64,000 bases of DNA, taken from the NCBI GenBank assembly GCA_032622095.1, contig CP136068.1, positions 187,977,309-188,041,308 of the forward strand, in the 5' to 3' direction. The position numbers and the translations under genes are program-made. Each line of letters starts with the position of its first letter. Positions within the stretch are counted from its first letter, which is position 1. Source of the stretch: Siphonodentalium dalli. Its lineage: Eukaryota > Mollusca > Scaphopoda > Gadilida > Siphonodentaliidae. The notes beneath the pieces are model-generated. The model saw only the letters and a program-made list of their open reading frames with translations, was not told where the DNA came from and did no database searches. Below are positions 47,143 to 58,282 of this stretch, in pieces.

Positions 47143-47153
47143 GCTATTATTAA

Positions 47154-47409
47154 CCCTTTCATGACGGAGCTGCGCTGGTGCAGCATTAAAGATCCTGTGC
47201 CAGTGCATTCTCTTATGTATTCAAGTCTCCCATTGGGAGCCTCACATATATAAGAGAATGCACCAAATTACAAGTATTTTGTAAATATTGTTAGGCCAAT
47301 GAATTCTCTAAAATATGCGAGGTTCCCTATGGGAGACTCAAATATATATGAGAATGCACTGGCACAGGGTCTTTAATGGTGCACCAGCATGACTACAATC
47401 ATGAATGGG
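47154..47409. mobile_element. piggyBac-like MITE (CCCTTTCATGAC ends), 256 bp
   Basis: TTAA at 47150-47153 and 47410-47413. It carries GGAGCTGCGCTGGTGCAGCA at left and two TATATAAGAGAATGCA hairpins. Its left TTAA overlaps the last base of the neighbouring hAT duplication, so the two insertions abut. A further partial copy of the right end lies at 47637-47705. Confidence 0.85.
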
Positions 47410-47733
47410 TTAATCCTATCTATACTAATGGATTCTCCCACTCAGTTATTAAATATTAGAATGGTCTATTATTCATCTAAAGGGGTTTTCATGAAATACG
47501 ACAGACAGCCTAACAGGTAATATAAGTACAAAAGATAGTTTTAAGAGGGTGAATTTAATGATGCTATCTCGCACTGCGGGCTATCATCATAAATTAACAC
47601 TCTGGGCACCTCATTCTGCCGAGTCCTCAACGCATATATAAGAGAAAGCATTGGCACAGGATCTTTAATGCTGCACCAGCACGGCTCCTGTCATGAAAGG
47701 GTTAAAGGTGTAGGCCCAGTTGGAAAACTTTAA

Positions 47734-48615
47734 CGGCCGACTTAATTCTCGAATTCCCAGATCACATTATACACAACATATTCCATATTTTATTATATAA
47801 GGATTAACTGTCATGTTGACTGTTTTTATGGAGATGTAACCGTGAGGTAAGTGGTCATAACTTGTGTAAAACCACTTACCTCACAGTTACATCTCCATAA
47901 AAACAGTCCACATGACAGTTAATCCTTATATTTATACACATTTAGCGAAAAAGCCACTTTTGTAAATGTATTTAAATCGAAAAGTGTATCATGACAAAAC
48001 CAGCCCAAAATATCCCATAGCACCCTTGGCAAAAGTTAACAGGAACAACGAGGCGCTTTGTATTGAAACCCGATGATTTATTAAGTCAATCCTGTGCGAG
48101 TCCAAATGCGCCCAAAACATTACGCGTTCTTCTTTCCGAAATTGATGACGTGTCGATGTAATTATGGGGTTGCAGTTATGAGCTGTTGCGCGTTCACCGA
48201 GAAATAACTGCAACTAGTCACGTGGGCGCTGACCAATCGGAATGCTGGATTTAGTGATAATCACACTTAGTATGTAAATATATACATTTGAAGCTCATTG
48301 TTTGCCCACGTAAAGAAATAGTCCCAGATATTAAATAGAGACTCTTTGACATATTTAATGGCGTATATTTAATGAAATAACTTTTCAAGCTTTTCATTCA
48401 TTAGAGTTTGTTGGAAAAATATTGGAAGCCATAGTATTTTGAGACGTAGCATACGGAATATAAACAGACGACAAACCCAGGAGTCAAAGGTCACCTATTT
48501 CCTGTTATGCAACAAATGTTTCATATCTCAATTTATAGAATGGGTTTATTGAATGGAATAAGGGTAGGATCATGTAATAAAATGTGATCTGGGCATTCGA
48601 AAATTAAGTGTACCT
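47734..48615. mobile_element. TTAA-flanked 882-bp element with seed of the 13-bp satellite
   Basis: TTAA at 47730-47733 and 48616-48619. The left end has CGACTTAATTCTCGAATTCC, the right end, in reverse, AGGTACACTTAATTTTCGAA; both then read CCCAGATCACATT. A ~130-bp hairpin (47797-47926, arms GGATTAACTGTCATGTTGAC) lies near the left. At 48310-48535 the sequence matches the left flank of the cytochrome c minisatellite. It then reads TTTATAGAATGGG, TTTATTGAATGG and AATAAGGGTAGGATCATGTA, so only about two satellite units are present. No transposase. Confidence 0.85.
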
Positions 48616-48765
48616 TTAAAAATATTAGTTATTAACAGTATTACATACAAGAGAAAGAATTAAATCGTAATAAATTCCATGATCGTACCAGTCAGTAGGT
48701 TTGGTTAAATTAAATCGTAATAAATTCCATGATCATACCAGTCAGTTGGATTGGTTATCAGGTTC

Positions 48766-48865
48766 CCCGAGGGTGAGCTTGGTTATGGGTTTGGTTATCT
48801 CGTGGGTTTGGTTATCTCGTGGGTTTGGTTATGCCGTGGGTTTGGTTATGCCGTGGGCTTGGTCA
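48766..48865 (+). repeat. ~19-bp tandem repeats, GTGGGTTTGGTTAT
   Basis: GTGGGTTTGGTTATCTC and GTGGGTTTGGTTATGCC alternate about five times. Confidence 0.8.
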
Positions 48866-49529
48866 TGTCAATTTGCTGTGAAATAAATATCGCCCAGAGG
48901 CCAAATAAAAATTATGTCTAGATTATCATGTATCTGTTCACTGAATTAGGTGCGGGAGGTCATATATTTTTTATTGTCGTAATGAGTAAAGACAAAGAAA
49001 ACAATATATGTGGTTGTGGGTTTCCCTGGCGGTTTCCCCAACGACCTTATTTTAAACCCCCACTGTAAAGTTTTTTTCATAGTTTTCAAGACAATCTTTT
49101 GAAATGTTTTGTAAAATTTTCATTTAAAAACAAAACACGATTTAATGTTGATTTATCAGTCAAAGCTTATAATTTATTATTTTATACAAAATTAATCTTA
49201 GCTCAATCTTGCAGATAAAATATAGACATGAAAGTCATAAGAAAATAAAAAATAAAATTTAAAAAGTAAAATTTTAAGCCTACCTACTGACCTCAATTTT
49301 TCTGACTTGTAACAAACATTTAATTCTCCTGGCCTTATGATATCATGAACTTCATGTTGCTTGATTAATTGAATAATTTTCATATGAATTGAAATTACCT
49401 AAGATGAATTCCTTTCATTTATATAGTTCAATATAGATTGTTTATTTGTCAGAATGCATAAAAAAATTTCAGCATCCTGCCAGGGTAGCCATAGCCTTGA
49501 CTGTCAAACCATTTAGTTACAGAAGTATA
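48866..49529. other. AT-rich non-coding stretch
   Basis: I see nothing supportable here. The 61-codon minus frame at 49198-49383 has AT-driven composition. Confidence 0.45.
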
Positions 49530-49742
49530 CAGTAATGCCCTAAGTAATCGACCTCTTAACCAAAGCAGAATTATGGGTAACTTTTCAGGATTTAGTCGGA
49601 AATATGGCTTGTTGCCATTCATCGGAAAGCTCTCGCGGGGAGCTTTCCGCTGAATGGCAACAAGCCATATTTCCGACTAAATCCTGAAAAGTTACCCATA
49701 ATTCTGCTTTGGTTAAGAGGTCGATTACTTAGGGCATTACTG
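49530..49742. mobile_element. Tc1/mariner-like hairpin MITE, copy 2 (213 bp)
   Basis: TA-flanked CAGTAATGCCCTAAGTAATC and its reverse. The arms are almost perfectly complementary up to the CTCGCGGGGAG centre. Confidence 0.9.
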
Positions 49743-49878
49743 TATATCTGGCTGGCGAGCATGCTGCTGGGAATCACGTAAAATCACATTAATAAGTTGG
49801 GGTGACTGTCGCGAATTGAATTTTTATTTTTGACAGTCCTAATACTTATTATAGGAAGGTACTGTGTTTGGGACTCTC

Positions 49879-51510
49879 ATGTATTGTACGATTATGGGAA
49901 ACCCAGGTTTCTGCTGAATCGAGTGGTAGTTTGTAAATATTGTACGATTATGGGAGACGCAAGTTTCGGCTGAACGGAGTGGTAGTTTGTAATGTATTGT
50001 ACGATTATGGGAGACGCAGGTAGCAGGTATCGGCTGAACGGAGTGGTAGTTTGTAATGTATTGTACGATTATGGGAGACGCAGGTTTCGGCTGAACGGAG
50101 TGGTTGTTTGTATGTATTGTACGACTATGGGAGACGCAGGTTTCGGCTGAACGGAGTGGTTGTTTGTATGTATTGTACGATTATGGGAGACGCAGGTTCC
50201 GGCTGAATCGAGTGGTAGTTTGTAAATATTGTACGATTATGAGAGACGCAGGTTTCGGCTGAACGGAGTGGTAGTTTGTAATGTATTGTACGATTATGGG
50301 AGACGCAGGTTTCGGCTGAACGGAGTGGTTGTTTGTAATGTATTGTACGATTATGGGAGACGCAGGTTTCGGCTGAACGGAGTGGTAGTTTGTAATGTAT
50401 TGTACGATTATGGGAAACCCAGGTTTCTGCTGAATCGAGTGGGAGGTTGTAAATATTGTACGATTATGGGAGACGCAGGTTTCGGCTGAACGGAGTGGTA
50501 GTTTGTATGTATTGTACGACTATGGGAGACGCAGGTTTCGGCTGAACGGAGTGGTTGTTTGTATGTATTGTACGATTATGGGAGACGCAGGTTCCGGCTG
50601 AATCGAGTGGTAGTTTGTAAATATTGTACGATTATGAGAGACGCAGGTTTCGGCTGAACGGAGTGGTAGTTTGTAATGTATTGTACGATTATGGGAGACG
50701 CAGGTTTCGGCTGAACGGAGTGGTTGTTTGTAATGTATTGTACGATTATGGGAGACGCAGGTTTCGGCTGAACGGAGTGGTAGTTTGTAATGTATTGTAC
50801 GATTATGGGAAACCCAGGTTTCTGCTGAATCGAGTGGGAGGTTGTAAATATTGTACGATTATGGGAGACGCAGGTTTCGGCTGAACGGAGTGGTAGTTTG
50901 TAATGTATTGTACGATTATGGGAGACGCAGGTTTCGACTGAACGGAGTGGTTGTTTATAATGTATTGTACGATTATGGGAGACGCAGGTTTCGGCTGAAT
51001 CGAGTGGTAGTTTGTAATGTATTGTACGATTATGGGAGACGCAGGTTTCGGCTGAACGGAGTGGTTGTTTATAATGTATTGTACGATTATGGGAGACGCA
51101 GGTTTCGGCTGAACGGAGTGGTAGTTTGTAATGTATTGTACAATTATGGGAGACGCAGGTTTCGGCTGAACGGAGTGGTAGTTTGTAATGTATTGTACGA
51201 TTATGGGAGACGCAGGTTTCGGCTGAACGGAGAGGTAGTTTGTAATGTATTGTACGATTATGGGAGACGCAGGTTTCGGCTGAACGGAGTAGTAGTTTGT
51301 AATGTATTGTACGATTATGGGAGACGCAGGTTTCGGCTGAACGGAGTGGTTGTTTGTAATGTATTGTACGATTATGGGAGACGCAGGTTTCGGCTGAACA
51401 GAGTGGTTGTTTGTAATGTATTGTACGATTATGGGAGACGCAGGTTTCGGCTGAACGTAGTGGTAGTTTGTATGTATTGTACGATTATGGGAGACGCAGG
51501 TTTCGGTTGT
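49879..51510 (+). repeat. 57-bp tandem array, about 28 units, with 395-bp higher order
   Basis: The consensus unit is TGTATTGTACGATTATGGGA, GACGCAGGTTTCGGCTGAAC and GGAGTGGTAGTTTGTAA, joined. Some units are 56 bp or carry an AAACCCAGGTTTCTGCTG variant. A block around 50106 recurs at 50501, exactly 395 bp later (about seven units). As 57 is a multiple of 3, up to 221 codons stay open (50851-51516); the 19-residue repeat with GRRRFRLN is very basic and I regard it as non-coding. Confidence 0.92.
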
Positions 51511-51675
51511 TTATAATGTTATTTGATAATTATATTAGTTTCCATTGACAGCTGACAATAGATCATGCCATGAATCTCCCGTAGAGAGCCCCACACCAGA
51601 TATAAGATCTATTACTGGATGTCGTCTGCTCGTGTCTGTGGGGGGGGGGGGGGGGGGGGGGGGCACCATGTGGGT

Positions 51676-52138
51676 GTTCAGTAGATCATGCCATGAATCT
51701 CTACTCTTATCTCTAATCTCTACTCTACCTTTGTGCGGGGAATATATTGTTTAGTTATTATCTGTTCCTTAATAATGTGCTTCACTGTCGGTGAAGGTCC
51801 CAGCTCAAAATTTCACGATTTAATTGACTTTGTGAGCGTTATTGCTTTGCGTCGGTTACAATTATGGAAATTATCCTTGATAATTAATTCAATGTTTATT
51901 GCGATATTGGCTCAGGAAAGTCACACAAATGCATGAAATTTTGATTTGGGACCTTCACCTACAGTGAAGTACATTATTAAGGAACAGATAATAACTAAGA
52001 AATATATTCCACGCGTTATTTTTTTGACTTTATAAGGTTCCCTGTCAAAACTTCAAAAAGTTCCCATGTTTAGTACTAGTGGAATATGATCTCTACGAAA
52101 TAAGCCAAAAGTAGAGATTCATGGCATGATCTACTCTG
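51676..52138. mobile_element. Foldback element, AGTAGATCATGCCATGAATC ends
   Basis: The ends AGTAGATCATGCCATGAATC and GATTCATGGCATGATCTACT are inverted. Inside, GGTGAAGGTCCCAGCTC and CTTCACCTACAGTGAAG pair, as do TTATCTGTTCCTTAATAATG and its reverse. A diverged relative of one arm lies at 4950-5190. Confidence 0.8.
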
Positions 52139-52460
52139 TCATCATTGTCCCTTCATCGTTGATTTAGTTAAATTAATGACTTGAGAATCAAAACCTAATT
52201 TTTTGTTTCGCCTAATAAATAAATAAATAGAAACTGTTATACATGCACCCATAGTATAAATAGCAATGCAGCATTTCCATGATAAACTGGCTAGGTTTAT
52301 GGAATACGCTTGGAACAAATCATTCTGTTGGTACTAGTAGCATTGAAAACAAACAATACACATTGTGGAGAAACTATTTGGGAATATGAATTACAATGGA
52401 GAGAAAGTTTTACATTCAGGATTTTTCAACCATGAAAAAGGTTTGTGTGCTCTGAAGCTA

Positions 52461-52672
52461 CAGTAATGCTCTAAATATCGACCCCTTAACCACAGCAGAA
52501 TTATGGGTATCTTTTCAGGATTTAGTCGGAAATATGGCTTGTTGCCATTCATCGGAAAGCTCTCGCTGAGAGCTTTCCGATGAATGTCAACAAGCCACAT
52601 TTCTGACTAAATCCTGAAAAGTTACCCATAATTCTGCTGTGGTTAAGGAGTCGATTATGGAGAGCATTACTG
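52461..52672. mobile_element. Tc1/mariner-like hairpin MITE, copy 3 (212 bp)
   Basis: TA-flanked CAGTAATGCTCTAAATATCG on the left, GAGAGCATTACTG on the right. The core is shared with the other copies. Confidence 0.88.
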
Positions 52673-52748
52673 TACAGAACCCAGAATATAAATAAAAAAA
52701 AAAAAAAAAAATGATTTCAGTGCATGGAAGGAAGCAGTGTTGTCTTAA

Positions 52749-52929
52749 CCATTCCATGACAGGAGCTTATATAAAGAGAATGCACTGGCTCGCAAGATCA
52801 AGGTAAATATTGTTTGGCCAATACATTCTCTTATATACATGAGGTACCCTATGGGCGACTCGCATATATAAGAGAATGCACTGGCACAGGGTTTTCATAA
52901 AAATTGAGGAGGCTCCAGTCATGAAAGGG
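52749..52929. mobile_element. piggyBac-like MITE (CCCTTTCAT family), 181 bp
   Basis: TTAA at 52745-52748 and 52930-52933. The left end is diverged (CCATTCCATGACAGGAGC); the right end CTCCAGTCATGAAAGGG is typical. One hairpin is left. Confidence 0.75.
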
Positions 52930-53159
52930 TTAAATGAATGTATAACTGTAGAGAGCAAAACATACCATTTTTCTAATAAAATAAAGAAATATGGTAAACA
53001 TTAACCCTTTCTAAACTAATGGACTCTCCCATTCAGTTATGAAAGTATACAGTGGAATAGTCTATTATTCATTTGGAATGATGTTCAGGTAACAAAAGCA
53101 GATGACAGACACGAGAAAGTATATAGAAGTGCAGAAGGATACATATTCATTGAAGGAAA

Positions 53160-53912
53160 ATGTTCAGATAATAAGTTCATATGGTCATTTGTTGAACTTA
53201 TTATCTGAACATTTCCAATGGGTTAACTACTCATCAATGATGCTTTAGTACAGAAAGGGTTAAATTTATTATCTGAACATTTCCTAATGGATAACTACTC
53301 ATCAATGATGCTTTATTACAGAAAGGGTTAAATTTATTATCTGAACATTTCCTAATGGATAACTACTCATCAATGATGCTTTAGTATAGAAAGGGTTAAA
53401 CTTATTATCTGAACATTTCCTATGGGATAACTACTCATCAATGATGCTTTAGTCCAGAAAGGGTTAAATTTATTATCTGAACATTTCCTAATGGATAACT
53501 ACTCATCAATGATGCTTTAGTCCAGAAAGGGTTAAATTTATTATCTGAACATTTCCTAATGGATAACTACTAATCAATGATGCTTTTGTACAGAAAGGGT
53601 TAAATTTATTATCTGAACATTTCCTATGGGATAACTACTCATCAATGATGCTTTAGTCCAGAAAGGGTTAAACTTATTATCTGAACATTTCCTAATGGAT
53701 AACTACTCATCAATGATGCTTTAGTCCAGAAAGGGTTAAATTTATTATCTGAACATTTCCTAATGGATAACTACTAATCAATGATGCTTTTGTACAGAAA
53801 GGGTTAAATTTATTATCTGAACATTTCCAATGGGATAACTACTCATCAATGATGCTTTAGTCCAGAAAGGGTTAAACTTATTATCTGAACATTTCCTATG
53901 GGATAACTACTC
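53160..53912 (+). repeat. 68-bp tandem array seeded by a hairpin
   Basis: It begins with a hairpin: AATGTTCAGATAATAAGTTC at about 53159 and GAACTTATTATCTGAACATT at 53194. The right hairpin arm then repeats as part of a 68-bp unit: AAAGGGTTAAATTTATTATC, TGAACATTTCCTAATGGATA, ACTACTCATCAATGATGCTT, TAGTCCAG. There are about ten units (starts 53254, 53322, 53390 and on). The hairpin occurs alone at 62214-62276. Confidence 0.9.
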
Positions 53913-53920
53913 ATCACCGA

Positions 53921-54075
53921 AGCCTGAGTTTAGTGTGTCTGTCATTTGCAGAATGAGGTCCCCAGAGGGTGATTTAGTGACGCTATCCCGCATATTGGGC
54001 TGTCATCACTAAATTCACCCTCTGGGGACCTCATTCTGCTTAGGCCTCATCTTCTCTGGACAGTTTCTTTCTTGT
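53921..54075. mobile_element. hAT-type MITE, half copy
   Basis: AGCCTGAGTTTAGTGTGTCT, the GAGGTCCCCAGAGGGTGA palindrome and CTTAGGCCTCATCTTCTCTG are present. The right half is missing. Confidence 0.7.
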
Positions 54076-54464
54076 TGAAACCATTGCTATGTAAACAAAC
54101 TTATCCCCACACACTTCATATCCAATCAAAATATTCTCGTTGTCATACACTCCATTGTCATGTTTTGCATTAATGGAGGATCATCCGCAATCGCGTCCGT
54201 GCATAGCGCAGATTGTATGTTTCTGCAGCGAAACTCGGTGGAATAAATTTTTGCTGATTCAAATGCACTCGAGATGGCTTTATCGATAGTATCAGAGCAA
54301 AATTGATCGATCCGCGATTTATATTAACAATGGGTGTGCACACGGAGCATGCGCAGTGATTTATCAACACTCATTGCTAATTGCATAGTAAGTTCAAATA
54401 TTTTAGTTTGAATATGATTTTCAGAAATTTTTTCAATGCTTTAACCAATTCCAATGTTTACCAT

Positions 54465-54720
54465 GGTAGAGGGGTAATGTCGCAAGAGTTATACTCGACC
54501 TTCACCTCAGAATTTGCAGTCACGTTATATTCAACTAATTAACAGGTCTTTTTCGGGTGATTTCTAGAACACCAAAGTGGGTGGAACATCTCGATATACA
54601 AGTCAAATTGCACATTCGGGTGGAATGGAGTCGATTTTAGATTATAGATGCGCGCCCTACGAGTATACCATTTAACGAGGTCAAGGATGAGTATAGCTCT
54701 TGCGACATTACCCCGCTACC
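54465..54720. mobile_element. 256-bp MITE with 9-bp target duplication, Mutator-like
   Basis: Inverted ends GGTAGNGGGGTAATGTCGCA plus AGAGYTATACTC match at 30 of 32 positions. GTTTACCAT flanks both sides (54456-54464 and 54721-54729). A 9-bp duplication and G-rich ends fit the Mutator superfamily; an 8-bp reading would fit hAT. It is non-coding. Confidence 0.85.
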
Positions 54721-54900
54721 GTTTACCATCGAGTTTAAATTAAACTTTGGTATATTACTGGAATAATTAGACTTTAATCAGTAATTAAATTATAACAGTA
54801 ATGTTTACATAAGGATGGTTTTGACATGCAAAATCTCATTATTGGAAAGTTACTCAATGCGATTCCATCCTCCCCATATCATTTTTTGAAATGCCGCCTC

Positions 54901-55047
54901 CAAGCCTTGAAATAGTGTCGGTCATTTGCAGAATGAGGTCCCCAGAGGGTGAATTTGGTGATGCTAGCCCGCTATGCGGGGTAGCATTACTAAATTCACC
55001 CTCTGTGGACCTCATTCTGCAAATGACAGACACTATTTCAAGGCTTG
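54901..55047. mobile_element. Solo hAT-type hairpin MITE, 147 bp
   Basis: The whole element is one near-perfect palindrome from CAAGCCTTGAAATAGTGTC to its reverse. GCCGCCTC flanks it on both sides (54893-54900 and 55048-55055). Its stem contains the GAGGTCCCCAGAGGGTGAAT segment that marks the ends of the larger family members. Confidence 0.92.
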
Positions 55048-56090
55048 GCCGCCTCAGTTATCTGAATCGATTAATTGCCCTAAAATAATGCTAACCACTG
55101 TCAACTATAGTATAAAATTGTATATTGAATCAAATCAGCCAGCCACTGTTGTATACACTGTATCACATAGGTCCTCAAAGTCCGTCTCAAGTTTGTTGCT
55201 AAAACATTGGTCGAACAAGACTCTGTCTGGTCTCATCGTCATTATACTGGATTGAGTTTTGTTCGACCACTGTTTTTCACCAGTCTCCGATGGTTTTGTG
55301 AGAGATATCTCCACTAACGCTTGATGTACATAGATAAGGCCAAACAAAAAAAAACTCTTTGTTTCCGATACCCTGCCTGGCTGAGATTTTCTTGCCTGTC
55401 TCAACTTTTTTTTTCAATTTTCTCCAGAAGGCTAGTCAAAAGTTACCGGTTACAGTGTCAATGTGAATATTTATTGTTTTTTCCCCAATTCCGAAAGCAA
55501 AAATAAGTCAGTTATTGGTAGAGATCATACTGCAGAGTGAATGAATTCAAGGGACAGCATGTTTTTACCCAATGCTTGGCTTATTTTCAATGCACATTGA
55601 TCTACCATATTCCATTGGGCTGTAACTACACTATTATATCACTTATGGCTGAAAGGTTTAAAAAAAATAAAAATAATCCCTGCATGTCTGGAAAATTATC
55701 CCATTGTTATCGGAAACAGAGAAGTATTTTGTTTTGGCCTAATCCATATCTCAAAATAAAGTGAAATATTCCAGGAATTTGATGGCTTTATCAATGTATT
55801 CCTTTTTCTAATGTATGTGCCATGGTGTCACGTGACCGGACATAGTCTTGTTCGACCAATTTTTTTGTCCAGTCGCCATTGGTGTCTAATGCTGTCTTGG
55901 TTGACTCAAATGAATGGAATTATTCAAGGAATAGGACTATTTTATTATTATGTTGTTTTTGTTATCTCCCCTTCACATCGTGTTGTTATTATTATGTTGT
56001 TTTTGTATACTGCTGTATTTCTGGCCACGGTTTTGAGGACAAGTGGAAATTCTATATATCAGGAGAAAGGAACCTTGTCTTATATCGAGC
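55048..56090. other. Non-coding stretch with a diverged inverted repeat
   Basis: ATTGGTCGAACAAGACT at about 55208 is reversed as AGTCTTGTTCGACCAAT near 55845, and a third version (TTTTGTTCGACCACTG) lies at 55257. This may be an old inverted-repeat element. No gene is supported. Confidence 0.4.
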
Positions 56091-56092
56091 TA

Positions 56093-56256
56093 CAGTAATG
56101 CTCTAAGTAATCGACCTCTTAACCAAAGCAGAATTATGGGTAACTTTTCAGGATTTAGTCGGAAATATGGCTTGTTGCCATTCATCAGAAGCTCTCCCCG
56201 AAAAGTTACCCATAATTCTGCTTTGGTTAAGAGGTCGATTACTTAGAGCATTACTG
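56093..56256. mobile_element. Tc1/mariner-like hairpin MITE, copy 4 (164 bp, deleted)
   Basis: TA-flanked CAGTAATGCTCTAAGTAATC and reverse. About 45 bp of the right inner arm is missing compared with full copies. Confidence 0.85.
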
Positions 56257-56291
56257 TACTTTTGGTGTTATGACCAATTTGTGTCAGGGGC

Positions 56292-56699
56292 CAAGTCTGA
56301 GTTTAGTGTGCCTGTCATTTTTGAAAAAAGGTCCCCAGGGGGTCAATTTAGTGATGCTATCCCACCCTCTGGGGACCTCAATCTGCTTAGGCCTCATATT
56401 CTCTGGAAAGTTTCTTTATTATCAAATTTCTTAGAAACTTCTTCACATAGATTCTATTACTTTTTTTTTCTATATCCCCAAATTGGCAGACGACACATTG
56501 CATAATCGAGGTTCCAAATGGGTGTGTATCACAATATTCACCATTTGGGAACTTCAATCTGAGTCTATGATTCCCATAGCAGAGGAGGCCATGCAGAATG
56601 AGGTTCCCAGAGGGTGAATTTAGTGATGATAGCCTGCTATGCGGGATATCGTCACTAAATTCACCCTCTGGGGACCTCATTCTGCAAATGATAGGCTTG
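56292..56699. mobile_element. hAT-type MITE (CAAGCCTGAG family), 56-kb copy
   Basis: CAAGTCTGAGTTTAGTGTGC to ATAGGCTTG, flanked by TCAGGGGC and TCAGGGAC (7 of 8). The left palindrome is partly deleted, the right one complete. The middle segment matches 46320-46500. Confidence 0.82.
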
Positions 56700-56887
56700 T
56701 CAGGGACCTATCATCCCAAGAGTACAAGTCTAGCATATTTTATAACAAGATGAAGACGTAAGTTATTTGGATGATCAGCCATACATAGTGCTTAATCTTC
56801 TTACGTCAAAAGTTAATTCAAATGAAAAAAACACTTTTTTATCTAAGTTTGTTTTGAGCAGTGCATTAATCTCAATGGCTTGGCTTT

Positions 56888-57020
56888 CAAATGGAATCAA
56901 CCTCTCACATAAACACCATATCTGCCGGACAATTATGTCGCATGGAATCAACCTCTCACATAATTAAACACCATATCTGCCGGACAATTTCGTCACATGG
57001 AATCAACCTCTCACATAAAT
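56888..57020 (+). repeat. Three direct repeats, ATGGAATCAACCTCTCACAT
   Basis: ATGGAATCAACCTCTCACAT with ACACCATATCTGCCGGACAA follows three times at about 52-57-bp spacing; the last copy lacks the CCGGACAA part. Confidence 0.85.
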
Positions 57021-57136
57021 ACACCATATATGCCATTATGTGTTTGATCATGTGCATAAAATCTGGGAAACTTTTGAACTTATCAAATTATTGCTATTTA
57101 TTGCTATTTTATATTGAAATATTAATCTGTTGTTAA

Positions 57137-57724
57137 CCTCTGCATTCTCCCAAATTATGCAATATATTAATGAGTCAAGGCCTTAGGCCAAAATAAAATA
57201 GACCAGTGTTTCTGGTGACCCGCCCGCCCCTATTCCGGTGCCCCCGACTGTTTTCATTTTATTGATTTTGCAAAATTATTACGCATTCGATTTTATTTTC
57301 AATATAAACCGATTCATTTCCGTGTAAAACAGACACATTGTGTGTCTGTTAACCCGGAAATTATACCACACTTCAATTAGGTTACAGTCGAATCAAACTT
57401 ATTTTTTCATGTTTTATTCAATAAAACAATAAATTGCACTATATTCTAATATTATGTACTTAGTTTTATTATTTTATAGTACATTAAATACAAGGAGAAG
57501 CAGTCATATTTATTTTGAGCAAAGTTGAAAAAAATAAATAAAATGAAAAGCCACTCGCGTGCTGTTATTTTTTTCTTGCATGTCACCAGAAACACAGGAA
57601 TATTTTGTTTTGGCATTATGTGAATATGGTGTCTCTTTAATATTTTATGGGAGAGGTTATTTCTATATTTATATGGCAGAACTGTTGAGATTGCATGTCC
57701 ATACAAACCTCTACCACTTCATTC
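57137..57724. other. AT-rich non-coding stretch
   Basis: No gene or repeat of note is seen. The minus frame at 57452-57706 has AT-driven composition. Confidence 0.45.
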
Positions 57725-58173
57725 AAAGGTACTAAATCCGATCAGACGGTCCCCATACCATCAAAATACAACAACAACACCATTTCTTCATAATAAGCTT
57801 TAGTTATCAGAATTGATTTACTGCAACAAAATAATGATAACCACTGTCAACTATGGTATCATATTTTCCTAAACTTGTTATTTATCAACATTTTGTTCTA
57901 CAAAATATAGTCGTATTATCATTAAAGTATAATGAAATTTTACTGTATTACCACTTGATTTTAGAGTTATCCATCTTCATCTGCAATTTTGTCCGAGACC
58001 CTCCGTTTGACCACGTGTTTCTGGGCCACATATTATTACACATCTCAAGAAATAACAAAATTCAAAATCTGATTACTTTGATGGGTGGGTTCCTCGACTC
58101 GAGTCAAATATTTTTTAGCCCCGAAGCCAAAGAAATAGTAATTTAGGATCGTCTGATCGAATTGAGTACCTTT
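57725..58173. mobile_element. Inverted-repeat element, GGTACTCAATCCGATC family, copy 3
   Basis: AAAGGTACTAAATCCGATCA on the left, GATCGAATTGAGTACCTTT on the right. CGACTCGAGTCAAATATTTT and CCCCGAAGCCAAAGAAATAG match the copies at 8.2 and 15.2 kb. Confidence 0.75.
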
Positions 58174-58282
58174 AAACATTAATATTCAAAGATGAATCAT
58201 AGGACAAAAAGTGAAGTTTTATTTTTCTAGTTGAAAAAAGTGATTACCTTTATATGCATTTTCAACATATTTAGGCCACATA

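Noticed and set aside
50851-51516. 221-codon Arg-rich frame in the 57-bp array
   Set aside because: The repeat period divides by three and some units have one-base losses. No start context, splice site or homology supports a gene.
55135-55404. 89-codon minus frame with mixed composition
   Set aside because: It lies over the diverged inverted repeat, has no splice support and matches no family I know.
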